A DNA stretch of 64,000 bases from Lycorma delicatula (lineage: Eukaryota > Arthropoda > Insecta > Hemiptera > Fulgoridae). The translations under genes were made by a program, and so were the position numbers. A model generated the notes under the pieces. It ran no database searches. It was not told the origin of the DNA and worked only from the letters and a program-made list of their open reading frames with translations. Each line of letters opens with the position of its first letter. Position 1 is the stretch's first letter. This document shows, in pieces, positions 36,640 to 47,509 of this stretch. Location: assembly GCF_047948215.1 (NCBI RefSeq), contig NC_134458.1:140166536-140230535 (forward strand), read 5' to 3'.

Positions 36640-37340
36640 TCCAGTTGGGTATTGTTTACTTAATAAAGAATAAATACATAATTAAATTGTATTTTATAAA
36701 GCTAAATTCTAATAAATTTATTTATGTATAACAAATAATAAATAATTTAAAACTAAAAATAACATAAAATCTGTTTCATAGAATAAATTGATAATAATTA
36801 ATGAAAATTATTTTGGACACTTCCTGTAAAGCAAAATGCAAAATTTAGAATACAAACATAACGTAATAGTGGAGGGCCTTCCGATTGATAGGAATCTTGC
36901 CTATAAATATTGTAAGATAAAGAATGGAAAGTAAAATATTTAAAGTAAACAGATTAAAGTCATGTTAACATATTTTTTTATCCTTCATTTACTTCAACAG
37001 CTGGTTAAAACTTTAGGCTGTAAATAGTTTTTTATTTGTTTTTTTTTTTTTAAGTTATTCCAAATAACCTTTTTCCCTTGTGAAAAAAAATTATTATAAA
37101 TAATTTTTTGTTTATACAGAAAAGTAAATTTATAAATAGACTGTTGTATACATGTTACATGTAAAAACAATAAAGATTGAATATGATAAGATGTATTTTC
37201 ATGTATTGATTAGAATATGTTTCCATACTGCATACAGTAGATATTTCTGTAGAAAGTTATAAAACTTTCTAAAGAAACAAGAATAAATAATAACATACGT
37301 TTATACCTGTATTTATTTTTTATTCTAAAATCGACGTGTG
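36640..37340. other. AT-rich non-coding DNA
   Basis: No recognisable feature. Confidence 0.5.
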
Positions 37341-37344
37341 ACAA

Positions 37345-37476
37345 GCTGGCCTCCGTGGCACGAGTGATAGAGTTTCGACCTTTTCATCCAGAGATCCCGG
37401 GTTTGAATCCCGGTCAGGCATGGCATTTTCACACGCTACAAAATACCTAACGGTGGTCCAGGAGACTAAAAAAAAA
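37345..37476 (+). mobile_element. SINE-A copy, near full length
   Basis: tRNA-Glu-like head with CCTCCGTGGCACGAGTGATA and GGGTTTGAATCCCGGTCAGG, then body GGCATTTTCACACGCTACAA, the family tail ACCTAACGGTGGTCCAGGAG and an A9 end. The same tail is seen in reverse at 1363-1390. No clear target-site duplication. Confidence 0.85.
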
Positions 37477-37479
37477 GTG

Positions 37480-38055
37480 TAACTGACTTCATTTAACTTT
37501 CTTATTTCAAATTTATTATGAATATGAGTATCTTTCATCCATTTTAAAAAAAAATATAGAAGGATAAACATAAAATAAAGATAAGTATAGAAAATTACTA
37601 AAAGAAATGTAAAGATTTCATTATACTTTAAATCACAGAAAACAAGAATCTATTAACGTAGTTTTGGATAATAAGAGTTTATTATTATTATTGTCTTTAA
37701 TTATAATTATGATCTCTAAATACATACGTAAAAATTAAAATATGTTTGTTGTAGAGTTTTAATCAAATTTTTTGAATAAAATATTGTCCACATATTACTT
37801 CAACTTAAAAATACTCAGTTTCGTAGCCAAACCAACATTCTTTGTAGGGATTACCTTAATTAGATTTATAATTTAACATTTAAAGTAGATGTATGATTTG
37901 ACGATAAATAATTTTTCATTTTTTTTATAAATTTTACGATCATTTAAATTAATATTTAATTTAGATTTGATATTATTTTCTTTTTAAATTGTTTAGCTGT
38001 ATCATAATATACATGATAGCCATAATTTATATTCCAGTCGCTATAACTAATTCAG
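37480..38055. other. AT-rich non-coding DNA
   Basis: No recognisable feature. Confidence 0.5.
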
Positions 38056-38059
38056 TTAA

Positions 38060-38955
38060 ACTTGAGTATTATTGTGTACGAGGGCCAATTTCGAATGCTC
38101 TCAACTCGACAAAGAAAATACAAGATCTTTCAAAAACTATTTTTTCAACGTAATTACCTTGCAATTAGAAACGTTTAGACCAACGATTTTCCAAATTTTT
38201 AATATCCTTAGTATGATGCGATTTGTCCAGCTCTGCAAAATAAGCGGTTGTCTCAGTGTTGACCTCATTATTTGAAGTGAATCTTCGTTCAGGGTTCCAT
38301 TTCTTTAGATTTGGAAAGAGTAAGTAATCACTGATAGCCAAATCCGGTGAATATGGAGTAGAGGTACTTCAAACTGTTGGTAATGGAGTTTTTCAGCCAA
38401 AAACCAAGACGTATGTAGAAGGATTATCGTGAGGAAAAAGCACTTTCTTTTTAGCAGATGTGAATGTTTAACCTGAATGTTAGCCTTCAGTCGGCCCAGT
38501 AATGAAACGTAATAATCCCAGGTGATGGTCCTGTCTTTGTCCAGGTAGTCTGTGAGTATCTCATCATGAGAATCCACAAAAAACCGTATCTGTGACCTTT
38601 CGTACAGATGGAATTGTTTTTGTTTTCTTTAACCCACTTTTACCTGTTCCTACCCACTGGTTTGAACTGCTGTTTGGTTTTTGACTTGTAATAGTGAGTT
38701 CACGTTTCATCTGTTGTTATAAAACGTCGAAAACACTCAGTGAAATTGCGTTTAAAGAATTCTCGAGAATTGTATAAAAAACGCAGTAGAATTCGTTTTT
38801 TGTCCACTGTTCACAGACGCGGTACCCAACAAGCAGAAAGCTTTTCTATATCCAAAATATAGCGTTTACGGTTTGTCGAGATATTTACAATGTAAGCAAG
38901 TACGCGTACCTTCACTCGGCGATCATTTAATTCGGCATTACGTATCCGAAACTTC
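38060..38955 (-). pseudogene. SETMAR-type mariner transposase pseudogene
   Basis: Read on the minus strand. N-terminal DNA-binding part DRRVKVRVLAYIVNIS, then LSACWVPRL and a stop, VDKKRILLRFL, FKRNFTECFRRFITTDETWT (first catalytic Asp region, about 38760-38695), HYYKSKTKQQFKPVG. After a frame change comes FFVDSHDEILTDYLDKDRTI, YYVSLLGRLKANIQ and LKRKCFFL (38577-38305). The second Asp motif (family HHDNAPVH) is degraded. It continues in other frames as LFPNLKKWNPERRFTSNNEV and AYFAELDKSHH, and finally LENRWSKRF and NYVEK to about 38120. Stops and at least three frameshifts. The left border (GTACGAGGGCCAATTTCGAA at 38076) resembles a mariner inverted repeat, but the opposite end is not found. 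Confidence 0.88.
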
Positions 38956-39370
38956 GAAGCATGCCATCTAAAGAATCATACTTGACAAATATCATAGTAA
39001 CTGATATTTATAATTATCAATGTTATATTTACTTCATCTCTATTTCACGTAAAATAATTTACGAACTACCCTTAAGTGTATGAAATGTTTATTTACGCAC
39101 GTAAAAAGCGAATGTTTCATGTGAGGATAACACATGTTACGTATTACTACCATATAAAATAACTAAACAATGGATTACAGTAGTTTAAATATCGGAGAAA
39201 CTTATTACTATGAGGTGTAGGTCATTTTATGTAAATTCTTTTTTGTTATCATTATTTTCGATTGAATAATATTCATTTCTTTCACATTCATTAGCATTTT
39301 TTTAAGCAAAGACTTATCATTATCATTTTGTTTAAGTAATCAGTTACAATTCTCAATTTTTTGTTTTAAT

Positions 39371-39830
39371 TCCTTGTACGAAGTAAAGAAAGTATTGTGA
39401 TCGAAAAAAATTTCGGTTTTCAGAGTTCAACAGAAATATCCATTTTGACTATCTCTGAATCCATTTTGACTGGTTCCGGCGTGACGTCTATACTTACATG
39501 TATGTACGTATCTCGCATAACTAAAAAACGATTAACCGTAGGATGTTGAAATTTTGGATTTAGAACTGTTGTAACATCTACTTGTGCACCTCCCATCTTT
39601 TGATTACAATGGACTGAACCAAAAGTATCCAAAAAAGGCCAAAATCCGAAAAAAATTGGAATTTGGACTTTTTTCTTAAGAGCAGTAATAAACCCTCATT
39701 GAGAGCTTTTCAACGATGTAAGTGATATTTATTTTCAATGGTTCCAGAGTTATAGTCAAATAAAATTTTAATTAATGAAATAGCTTTATCTTGCAATGGA
39801 AGGCACATCGAGTGGAATAAAACTTCTCTC
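39371..39830 (+). repeat. Repeat C, copy 3
   Basis: Starts CCTTGTACGAAGTAAAGAAA and ends AAGGCACATCGAGTGGAATA plus a T-rich run. Same landmarks as copies 1 and 2 (AAACGATTAACCGTAGGATG, ATCCATTTTGACTGG, TTTCAACGATGTAAGTGATA). Confidence 0.88.
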
Positions 39831-40112
39831 CTTTTTTTAAATTTTTTTTAATATTTATTTATTTTTAACTTCTTTCTAATTCAAATATATTAATTTAATA
39901 ATTATTAACCGGTAATTGTAAAAAACTTTGAAAATAAATAATAATTCAATTATAAAAAAAGATATGAAAAAAATCAGAAGTTATTAGAGAAATAAAATTT
40001 TATGTACTTCTAAATGTGTATATGTAATTAATTGGCATTATTACATATGTGTATATGTAATGGAGTTGGTGAAACATCTGATTATTATTTAATATTAATT
40101 GAAAATTATAAT

Positions 40113-40720
40113 TTAGAATCGTATTATTTTTGGATTTTCTAGTTTAATTTTATCTACATTAAATTTAACTACAGAGTGACTGAAAAATAGACCCTCACAA
40201 GAACAACATATACACTGAGGCATACAAACCCGATCGTAAATAAATTGCAAAATATTCTTATCTTTTAGTTCATTACTCCTCTGATATTGTCGGACAATAT
40301 TCTTTCTAAGTCGGAGTTGATCATCATTTCCTTTGTATTCTGTTTCCAATCATTTAATCGCCCTTTGGTTTGATATAATTCTTCTGATCTTAAATTGTGT
40401 ACACGTTCTCTAGTTTTCAAATTTTCTCTTTCTTAATATTCATCATCCTCTCTTTTTCCTATTTTTTTATTCTTTCCTTGGTTTTAACGTTTTCTTCCTC
40501 TTTAACTTTATCATCTTCTTTTAATGTTTTTATTCTTTTTATGTTTGCAACATTTTCTTACTGTATATATTTTTCTAGTTGCAAAATTTTCGTCCTTTTT
40601 TTCTTTGGTTTTAATATTTTCTTCCACTTTATATTTATCATCTCTTAATTTTTTTCTTTCCTTGTTCTTAACATTTTTTTCCCCTTCATATTCATCTTCT
40701 TGTCGTTTTTTGAGTCACAT
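40113..40720 (-). pseudogene. Helitron-like replicase/helicase ORF, N-terminal fragment
   Basis: The minus strand of this pyrimidine-rich tract reads as a Lys/Glu-rich charged region with short repeats (LRDDKYKVEENIKTKEKKDE, later LKTRERVHNLRSEE), broken by stops. It is followed by LRLRKNIVRQYQ and then a Cys/His cluster, CMPQCICCSCEGLFFSHSVV (about 40215-40155). Charged coiled coils followed by a C-x-C-CEGLFF-HSV-type cluster are typical of the region before the Rep/helicase domains in insect Helitron proteins. Neither the Rep nor the helicase domain is present, so the assignment rests on this short part. The plus-strand frames in the same tract are only its T-rich complement. Confidence 0.5.
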
Positions 40721-40799
40721 TTTTTTCATGTTATCTTTCTATTTTTTGTATAATTGTTTCTTTTCATTTGTGATTATTCACCAAATAATCCAATAATAA

Positions 40800-41480
40800 A
40801 AATTGAATAGTTTACACAGTAAGGTCGAATTTAACATTTGTAACCAGTATACATGACTTCACTAAACGAATAGTTTAATTATTATTAACTTTTATTTATA
40901 CGACAGAGCAGAAATCTAAAACTTTTGATAATCAATAACTCATGAAGATACGATTAATGCTGATCTAGTAATACGAGTAACAAAGGGATTTTACTCTATC
41001 TTAATATTTCATGTAAGATTGTTGAATTAATAAATGTATAAATATTTGATGTTAATAAAAACTAATATTTAAGCAATTGTGTGACTGTCCACTTTATCAA
41101 AGATTTGGAGGATTTTATCTCACTTTCAAATTAAATAAGTTTAAATGAAGTGCAGAAAAAAATGTTTGTATGTAATTTAATAGGCGTACAAGGAAGTCAT
41201 GTGGGTCCACATAGATTTTTTGTTCTGCTTTAATACATTAAAGCATATTATACACTAAAATCTTATTTATCAAATTTATTTATTCCTCAATTTTTATCTT
41301 TCTCTAAAGTTTTAACTTTCATATAATTTTTAACAAACACAGAAAAATATTTCTCAAACAGTCATTTCTGTTATTTAATTTTAAAATTTATCAGGATTAA
41401 TTTGCTACATTTGTGTATGAATTTGCTCCTGAAAATTATAATAATCGACTTTATATTCTCTAAATTTATTTTAATTTTAG
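40800..41480. other. AT-rich non-coding DNA
   Basis: No recognisable feature. Confidence 0.5.
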
Positions 41481-41486
41481 ATAAAC

Positions 41487-42374
41487 CAGGTGATTCAAAA
41501 TGGACTTCACAACTTTGAAAGCATATAAAAATTTATTGAGATAACGTACAGATCCTTTTGAGGTCTGATTTCAAACAAAAACACATCAAGTTTATCACCC
41601 ATCATTCAATTTGGTTCGTTATGGTTTCCATTTGTAATGCGACGTACACCCCACCTAGTCGCCTTCATTCCAGAATCTTGCCGGCGTTACCTCTGCAGCT
41701 GCAACGTTAATTCGAAGTCTAAGTTCAACGAGATTAGAAGGAAAAGGTAAACCCGATCTTTAATGAAACCCCACAAGAAAAAATGTAGCGGGGTCAAGTC
41801 TGGGGAGCGAGGCGACCATGCGATTGGATCTTCACGATCAATTCACCGACTTGGGAATCGAGAGTCAAGAAAATTTCGGACTTCTAGGTAGAAGTGAGGT
41901 AGTGCCCCGACTTGATAGTAATGACGTCCATGTTGGTCATCATCGTCTAAATGAGGAATTAGAAAATTTTGAAGAATGTCCAAATAAACGATACCATTTA
42001 CGGTTGCCTCCTGGAAGAAGATCAGGTCGTTCTGTCGGAAGAACAACCTGTCTCAATGAAGGTTTGGTGCCATGAGTAAATTACATGCCTATAGAAGACT
42101 CCCTACCGTACTTCTATGAAAATTACGTTGAACTGCAGTTGCTGACTGCATATCGTGTAGTCAGCGCGCACATTCAGCGAGCACGTTCCGCATGAATAAT
42201 TGTATTCATTTTTAACAACATTGGTGACAGCGCTGATGGCTGAATTCGGTACTAATTGACTAGGGAGTTAAAACCTGATGTATTTTGCAGTGAAATGATA
42301 CCTCAACCGAATCTGTTAGTTAGCTAAATAAATTTTTATATGCTTAAAGTTGTGAAGTCCTTTTTGAATCACCC
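41487..42374 (-). mobile_element. Internally deleted mariner-like element with ~48-bp terminal inverted repeats
   Basis: The left end AGGTGATTCAAAATGGACTT continues to ATATAAAAATTTATT. The complement of the right end begins GGGTGATTCAAAAAGGACTT and continues likewise, so the ends form a ~48-bp inverted repeat with few differences. The minus strand encodes pieces of a DUF4817-type transposase: a short N-terminal part (SWHQTFIETGC), then a jump to ATVNGIVYLDILQNFLIPHL, VGALPHFYLEVRNFLDSRF (second catalytic Asp replaced by Val), then RSPDLTPLHFFLWGF in another frame. The region between helix-turn-helix and catalytic centre is deleted. The frame at 41818-42075 on the plus strand is only the complement. 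Confidence 0.88.
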
Positions 42375-42379
42375 AAATA

Positions 42380-43230
42380 GATCTTTCCCATTAATTTCTG
42401 ATTTTCTGAAATTTTTTTGTATTACAGTCTAAAATAATGTGAATGATCATTATTATTTCTTTAATAACCGTCAACTGCATTTTATTACGCTTTACATTAT
42501 CTGACATAATCTATTCTATAAGTAAAATTTACGAAGGTTTGGAAATGATATCCAATCCACTTGGCTATAATTTATTTAAAAAAAAAACAAAAACAGAATT
42601 CCTTTTTATAAAGTGTCGTATTGAATTGCATTATTTTCAATATAAAAGTAATTGCGTTTTACTTTTTATAAAGTTTTTAGGATTATGAAAACTGATATGG
42701 CAAACAAGTTATAATTCTATTTTATTTAGATTGCCAATTTAATAAAATTATTTTTCTCATTTTTTAACAATAATAATGCTTTTATTTCCCTAAAATCTTA
42801 ATTTTGGTATCTAATCTTTATTTCTATCTTATTCACTGAATTCTAATAGATGAATTTTAGTTATATTGTTTTGTATAGATCAAGCCTATGGTTTAATGAT
42901 ATCTTTTTTTTGCAATTCATATTGAATGATAATAATGTATTTATATTAATTAATTGCTGTTTTATTAAACTCTAGCATTTTCGCAATTAAAAATATAAAT
43001 TCATTTACATTTTTCTATATATAATAATTTAAAAAAAAAAATTTATTTTTCGATATCTCAAAATGTTAAATCATTATGTTCCATTTTTTAATCTCATATA
43101 TTTTACAGTATTAAATAATTCATGAAGTGTAGTTTATTTAAAATTAATATAATTCTATCAATAACGTAATTATTATTTGTTATCGATTTTATAGAGTGTA
43201 ATCCTTTAATTTACTGAAGTAAATATTATC
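42380..43230. other. AT-rich non-coding DNA
   Basis: No recognisable feature. The frame at 42443-42688 is AT-driven. Confidence 0.5.
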
Positions 43231-43236
43231 ATGATA

Positions 43237-43576
43237 CTAATAACAATAATGCCCTGAAGTAGATAATCTCCACGTCCAGAACATAACGTCTATATTCCAC
43301 GACCAGGGCGGAAACAGCTGTACATATGCACTATTCATAATGCTGGCTAACGGGGCTCCGAGTTTTTCCCTCGGAGATGAAACTTTATTCGTCCTGATTC
43401 CACCTACAGACTGTAATACATGGTCTGGATTTTCGGCCACCTGCAGATATTAAAAATTTAATGATTAAGGAAATTTGATTCACACCATCTTTAGAGCTGG
43501 CAATGTGGCGGTCAGGGTCGATGTAATTGGAGGCCCTCCTACTGTCCACATGCCCCTAGCGATGGCAAGCATGTAG
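43237..43576. other. GC-richer open segment of unknown origin beside a LINE 3' end
   Basis: 43237-43440 is open on both strands. The minus strand reads VAENPDHVLQSVGGIRTNK to a stop after STSGHYCY, preceded by a possible acceptor (ATATCTGCAG). The plus strand reads EVDNLHVQNITSIFHDQGG to FSATCRY. A second open piece at 43492-43575 reads VAVRVDVIGGPPTVHMPLAM on the plus strand and GMWTVGGPPITSTLTATLPA on the minus strand. I do not recognise either protein. The LINE at 43577 has its A-tail exactly at this segment's edge, so the LINE inserted into it or co-occurs with it. Confidence 0.35.
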
Positions 43577-45470
43577 TTTTTTTTTTTTAACTTCTCTACT
43601 CCCCTGGGCCTTGATGGTATTACGCCACCCAGGGGAGTGTCCGTTCCTCTAATAGGCCCTCCCCACCTACCGGCTATATACCGGCATGGCAGGTCAGGCC
43701 TACTGGTTGGCTCTTTTGAGATTTTGTTTCCCCTTTTTTAACTTAGTTAAGAAAACCTAACAGTCAACCCAAGGAGTCCTCAGCGGCTCATCGAAACCAG
43801 CACACCTCAGCATGCTGGCTCTCACCGCTGAGGCTGTCCACCCAAACTACAATCTAAAAACCCATATTCCTTTCATCTATAATTTTTTGTTTAAGGACTG
43901 ACTTTATGAACTCTACAACCTTTCTGCAATTCTCTACCCTACTGAGCATATGATATATTATCTCTCTCGGAGTCTTTCCGTCAATGCCAGCATTGTATCT
44001 TAGCATTTGCCATTTTTAGCAATTCAGGAAAGTATGCTCATCATCGTCACGTTTGTTACAATACATGCACGTAGGTTGATCTCTTTTGCCAACTTTGTGA
44101 AGGTATTCATTAAAGCACCCATGGCCAGTTAAAAACTGTTGACGTGGTAATCTATTTCTCCGTGGCGTCTGCCTGTCCATCTAACTATATCAGGAATCAA
44201 GGATCTGGTCCATCTGGCTACCCCAGCCTGCAGCCATCTTTCCTGCCATATATTATTATCTTGTCTGACTTCATTATCCACACGTCCTAAAAACCTCTCA
44301 ACCCTGTGTCTAGCAATGAGATCAATATGGGGCACACCAGAAAGCACACAGAGGGCCTCATACGAGACCGTTCTGTAAGCGGATGCTACTCCAAGCAATA
44401 CCCTCCTGTGTATCTTTTTTAATCTGTCCTTGTTCCTGTTAATAGTCATAGCGGGCCACCATGCAGGAACCACATACAAAATCGATGAGACTACGGTTGT
44501 CGCAAGTAGTCTCCTTTTCGATACCCTAGGAGCACTGTGCTTTGACATAATAACGTTGAAGCTTTTAATCGTTTTCTCTGCGCTATGACAGACGTTCAAC
44601 ACATGTGCAGTGAAACGACAATTTCTTTGCAGAGTAACTCCCAAGTATCTCAATACCTGAAGTTCAGCAATGTTATTACCTTCTATATTTATATCCACTG
44701 GTTCCAGCACTCTTCTACCGGTAAATTTGATATATTTGCACTTATCCACCGAGAGCTGTAGTCCTCTTGAATGCAGCCATCTACCGACTATTTCGAGTGC
44801 TGAATTTGCCTTATCCTTTACCTCATCAATTGTTTTGGCCTGAATGAGTACTGCCGTCGTCAGCGTAAGCCAAAAACTGAACCCCTTCAGGGTATGTCTG
44901 CTGGAGGACTCCATCAAAGGCCAGGACCCATAACAGTGGACCGAGCACTGAGTCTTGTGGCACACCACCGCACATGCTAAAAAGTACCTCTTCTTCTTGT
45001 GAACTGACTGCACACCTTCGATCTCTGAGATACTCCTCTACCTGTCTCCGCAAGTATGGACTAATTTCTTTCTCTACCAGTGCTGTATTTATATGTTTCC
45101 ATGCGATGGATCCAAACGCATTTTTAAAACCGAGGGAAACAAGTAGAGAAATACTTCTCGTCCGCCTAGTGCCGCTTCTAGCTTCATCAGCTCAGTTCAC
45201 TACTCTGTTGATAGCATGTACGGTGGATCTACCTCTCCAAAAACCATATTGATTTGCACTAATTCCAGTACCCTCCTCCACCCCCTGCACAATGCGGCCA
45301 GCCAGCATTTTTTCGACAACCTTCCCCATCGTGTTGAGAAGGCTCAAAGGTCTGAAGGTCAGTTGTCCCCTATTACCTGTGTTCTTGGGCAAGAAGACAA
45401 CCCTAGCCTCCTTCCAACACTCCGGGAATTTCAGTTTTTAGGGGCCTTGAGTTAGTGCAGAGATTGCGCA
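43577..45470 (-). pseudogene. R1-clade LINE, 5'-truncated, ORF2 reverse transcriptase pseudogene
   Basis: The minus strand begins within the reverse transcriptase (RT). FPECWKEARVVFLPKN and FRPLSLLNTMGKVVEKML (45460-45300) are followed by FWRGRSTVHAI, GGVPQDSVLGPLLW (usual G of PQGS replaced by D) and the catalytic AYADD (about 44865). A frame change just after it leads to YLGVTLQ, LLATTVVSSILYVVPAW and YRTVSYEALCVLSGVPHIDL, ending in this frame at 44129. The C-terminal zinc-binding part GHGCFNEYLHKVGKRDQPTC continues with the CNKRDDDEHTF Cys/His pattern in another frame (to about 44000). The 3' untranslated part (to 43577) is GC-rich, carries a hairpin at 43598-43638 and ends in an A-tract. 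There is no endonuclease, and no target-site duplication could be defined. It is closely related to the LINE at 50303-55074. Confidence 0.88.
43598..43638 (-). promoter_or_regulatory. LINE 3' UTR stem-loop (copy 1)
   Basis: ACTCCCCTGGG (43598-43608) and CCCAGGGGAGT (43628-43638) form a perfect 11-bp stem with a 19-nt loop close to the A-tail. It occupies the same place as the stem at 50334-50381 in the related LINE but uses different base pairs. Confidence 0.8.
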
Positions 45471-45474
45471 TCCG

Positions 45475-45645
45475 CTCTCTGCCAGCACATATGCCGGTTT
45501 CACCGGATTACCGGATCGGACCTCCAGGGTTTATATCCCTGGAGTGGGGTTGTATCCCGGCGGCTAGTCTTACTACAGAAGGGATCCAAATATCATGCAG
45601 AGTGAACAAACAACGTGACAGAGTATTCACGTAAACACCCTCGTC
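45475..45645 (-). other. Open segment upstream of the truncated LINE
   Basis: A 48-codon minus-strand frame contains VYVNTLSRCLFTLHDIWIPS and VVRLAAGIQPHSRDINPGG. It does not match the RT region expected directly upstream of FPECWKEAR, so it may be a different mobile-element piece or a divergent linker. Function not recognised. Confidence 0.3.
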
Positions 45646-45654
45646 TTGAACTAG

Positions 45655-47500
45655 CCGTTTCGCCTGAGGCAAAAACGGAGAAGAAATTTTGAAACAAGAA
45701 GGATTGAAAATGAAGCCAAGATTTTGTAGAGAGCTCTATTCAAGAGTAATATACCAAAACCAAAGTATCTGGTAATTATGAAAGACGATGGACATTTTTC
45801 GAGTAAGTCCTTTTTCATTGGTCGAGAAATAAGTAAATGTGATGGATACCCATTTAAAGAAATCAGGAAAACATTTAACTTCATGCGGAGACTACTAATG
45901 ATGCATAATCGCAGAAGATTCTAGGGCTTAAGAATATTGGTAAATTTGCTATGTTGATCGATTTGTACGGCACATTCAATACCTCAAAGGGTGTTGTGGT
46001 TTGTCGGGATCTGCTGAATTGCCAGAGATCCAAATTCAGGATTTGACACCACAAGCAGTGATAGAGTGCCGCAAGTTGAACATTAGAAGAAACAGCAAAG
46101 TTCTACCTTCTGCTTCTCATTCCCTTACCTTTAATAGACCAACACTGCCGGAGAAAGTACGTGAACGAATCCACAGATTGCATGTGCGGGATTTTGCACC
46201 ACAACCAATACAGTGCTTCAAGTGCCAACGTTTTGGCCGCACCGATGCCCGATGCGAGAGACCGCAAATATAAATGTGGTGAAGAGGTTCATGAAGGGGA
46301 GCCATGAAGGATCCTCCTTCATGTGTAAACTGTAAGGGACAGCATTCGTGCAGATCGAGAAACTGTCCTATTTATAATGATAAAGTAGCTGTGCAGGAAG
46401 TCAATACCCTGCAGAAAGTCAGCTACCTTGTGGCAAAGAAAATTGTAAACGCCCGCAGACCTAGAGCAGCTACAACTTATACTCGGGCTGCGGCTGCTGT
46501 TCCTGCTCCTGCTTCAGCTGCTGTCGATGCAAACCAGCTTATTGGCAAACTTACCCCCAGTTTGGCTGATATGATTGAGAGAATTATAAAAACCAAAATG
46601 AAGTCCCTCACTCGTAAAGAGATTACAAAGCCATCGATAAAAATACAGGTCCTGATGATACCCCGATTAAGAACAAAGGTGCTCTTGAACAAAATAAAAT
46701 ACTTACCAATTGGATGATGGTACAAGGAAAGTTTTCTGTGGAGGCTCCCAAGCCTCCTGCAACTAAGGTGGCCTCTAAACCACAGACGCCACAAACATTA
46801 CACAGGGGAGGCCAATTTCCCCCCTGCCTGAGGCGGTGACTAGTGCGAATCCTGCTGCGGGGTCTCCCAGCTTCCCGCATCTCAATCGGCGCCTAAACCA
46901 AACGCCGATCAATGTCCGTCGTCGTCCGCGGCTTGGATGTTCTTCGATTCGGAGGCAGAGAGCAGCTGTACGGGCGATGACATTCTTAACGAACACAAAG
47001 CTGTTGATAAAATGGAAAAGAAGAGGAAAAACGGATGGCGGAAAGGTAAACCAAGAGTTTAGTTTAGTTTATTATTTTTATTAATAATTTAAAAAATTAG
47101 CAAGTCGATTATTCAGTGGAACATCAAACATCCATCAGCTCCAACGCTTGGTACATGATGTAGACCCAATTTGTATATGCCTGCAAGAAACACATTTCTG
47201 CCGAAATTAAACTTTCCAATTAAGAAATTACAATACACTTCGGCGAGATAGAATAAAAGAGTTAGAGGTGGAGTAGCTATATTAACATCGACTAGAGCTA
47301 CTACCAAACGGTTGAAATAAACAGAAATCTGAACAGGTGGTCGAATATCTTCTTTATCGCAGGGGGAATCCCGATGAGTTGGACAATTTATAGGAAGGTA
47401 GTCAACTGCCTCAGCATCTTGGGGCGACTGATGTAATGCTTAACGGCGGTTCCAGTTGCCGTGGGGGTGCTTCAGAAAAAAAAAGAGAAAAAAGGGATGT
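45655..47500 (+). pseudogene. Jockey-type LINE remnant: ORF1 (gag) and start of ORF2 endonuclease
   Basis: ORF1 reads through several frames: PKYLVIMKDDGHFSSKSFFI, NTSKGVVVCRDLLN (about 45970-46015), FNRPTLPEKVRERIHRLHVR (46130-46190), then zinc knuckles CFKCQRFGRTDARC (the His of CX2CX4HX4C is replaced) and, after a frameshift, CVNCKGQHSCRSRNCPIYND. It continues to about 46717 with an Ala-rich stretch. ORF2 starts near 47113 with a jockey endonuclease opening, QWNIKH followed by VHDVDPICICLQETHF (plus strand, catalytic-Glu motif), then RGGVAILTSTRATT to about 47300. No RT follows. The end is a short GC-rich part and an A-rich tail (47476-47505), so the element is internally deleted. The frames on the opposite strand are shadows. 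Confidence 0.82.
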
Positions 47501-47509
47501 TGGTATTGC

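Noticed and set aside
40397..40796. Plus-strand hydrophobic Phe/Ser/Leu-rich frames that look like membrane proteins
   Set aside because: They are the complement of a Lys/Glu-rich Helitron-like coding tract on the minus strand.
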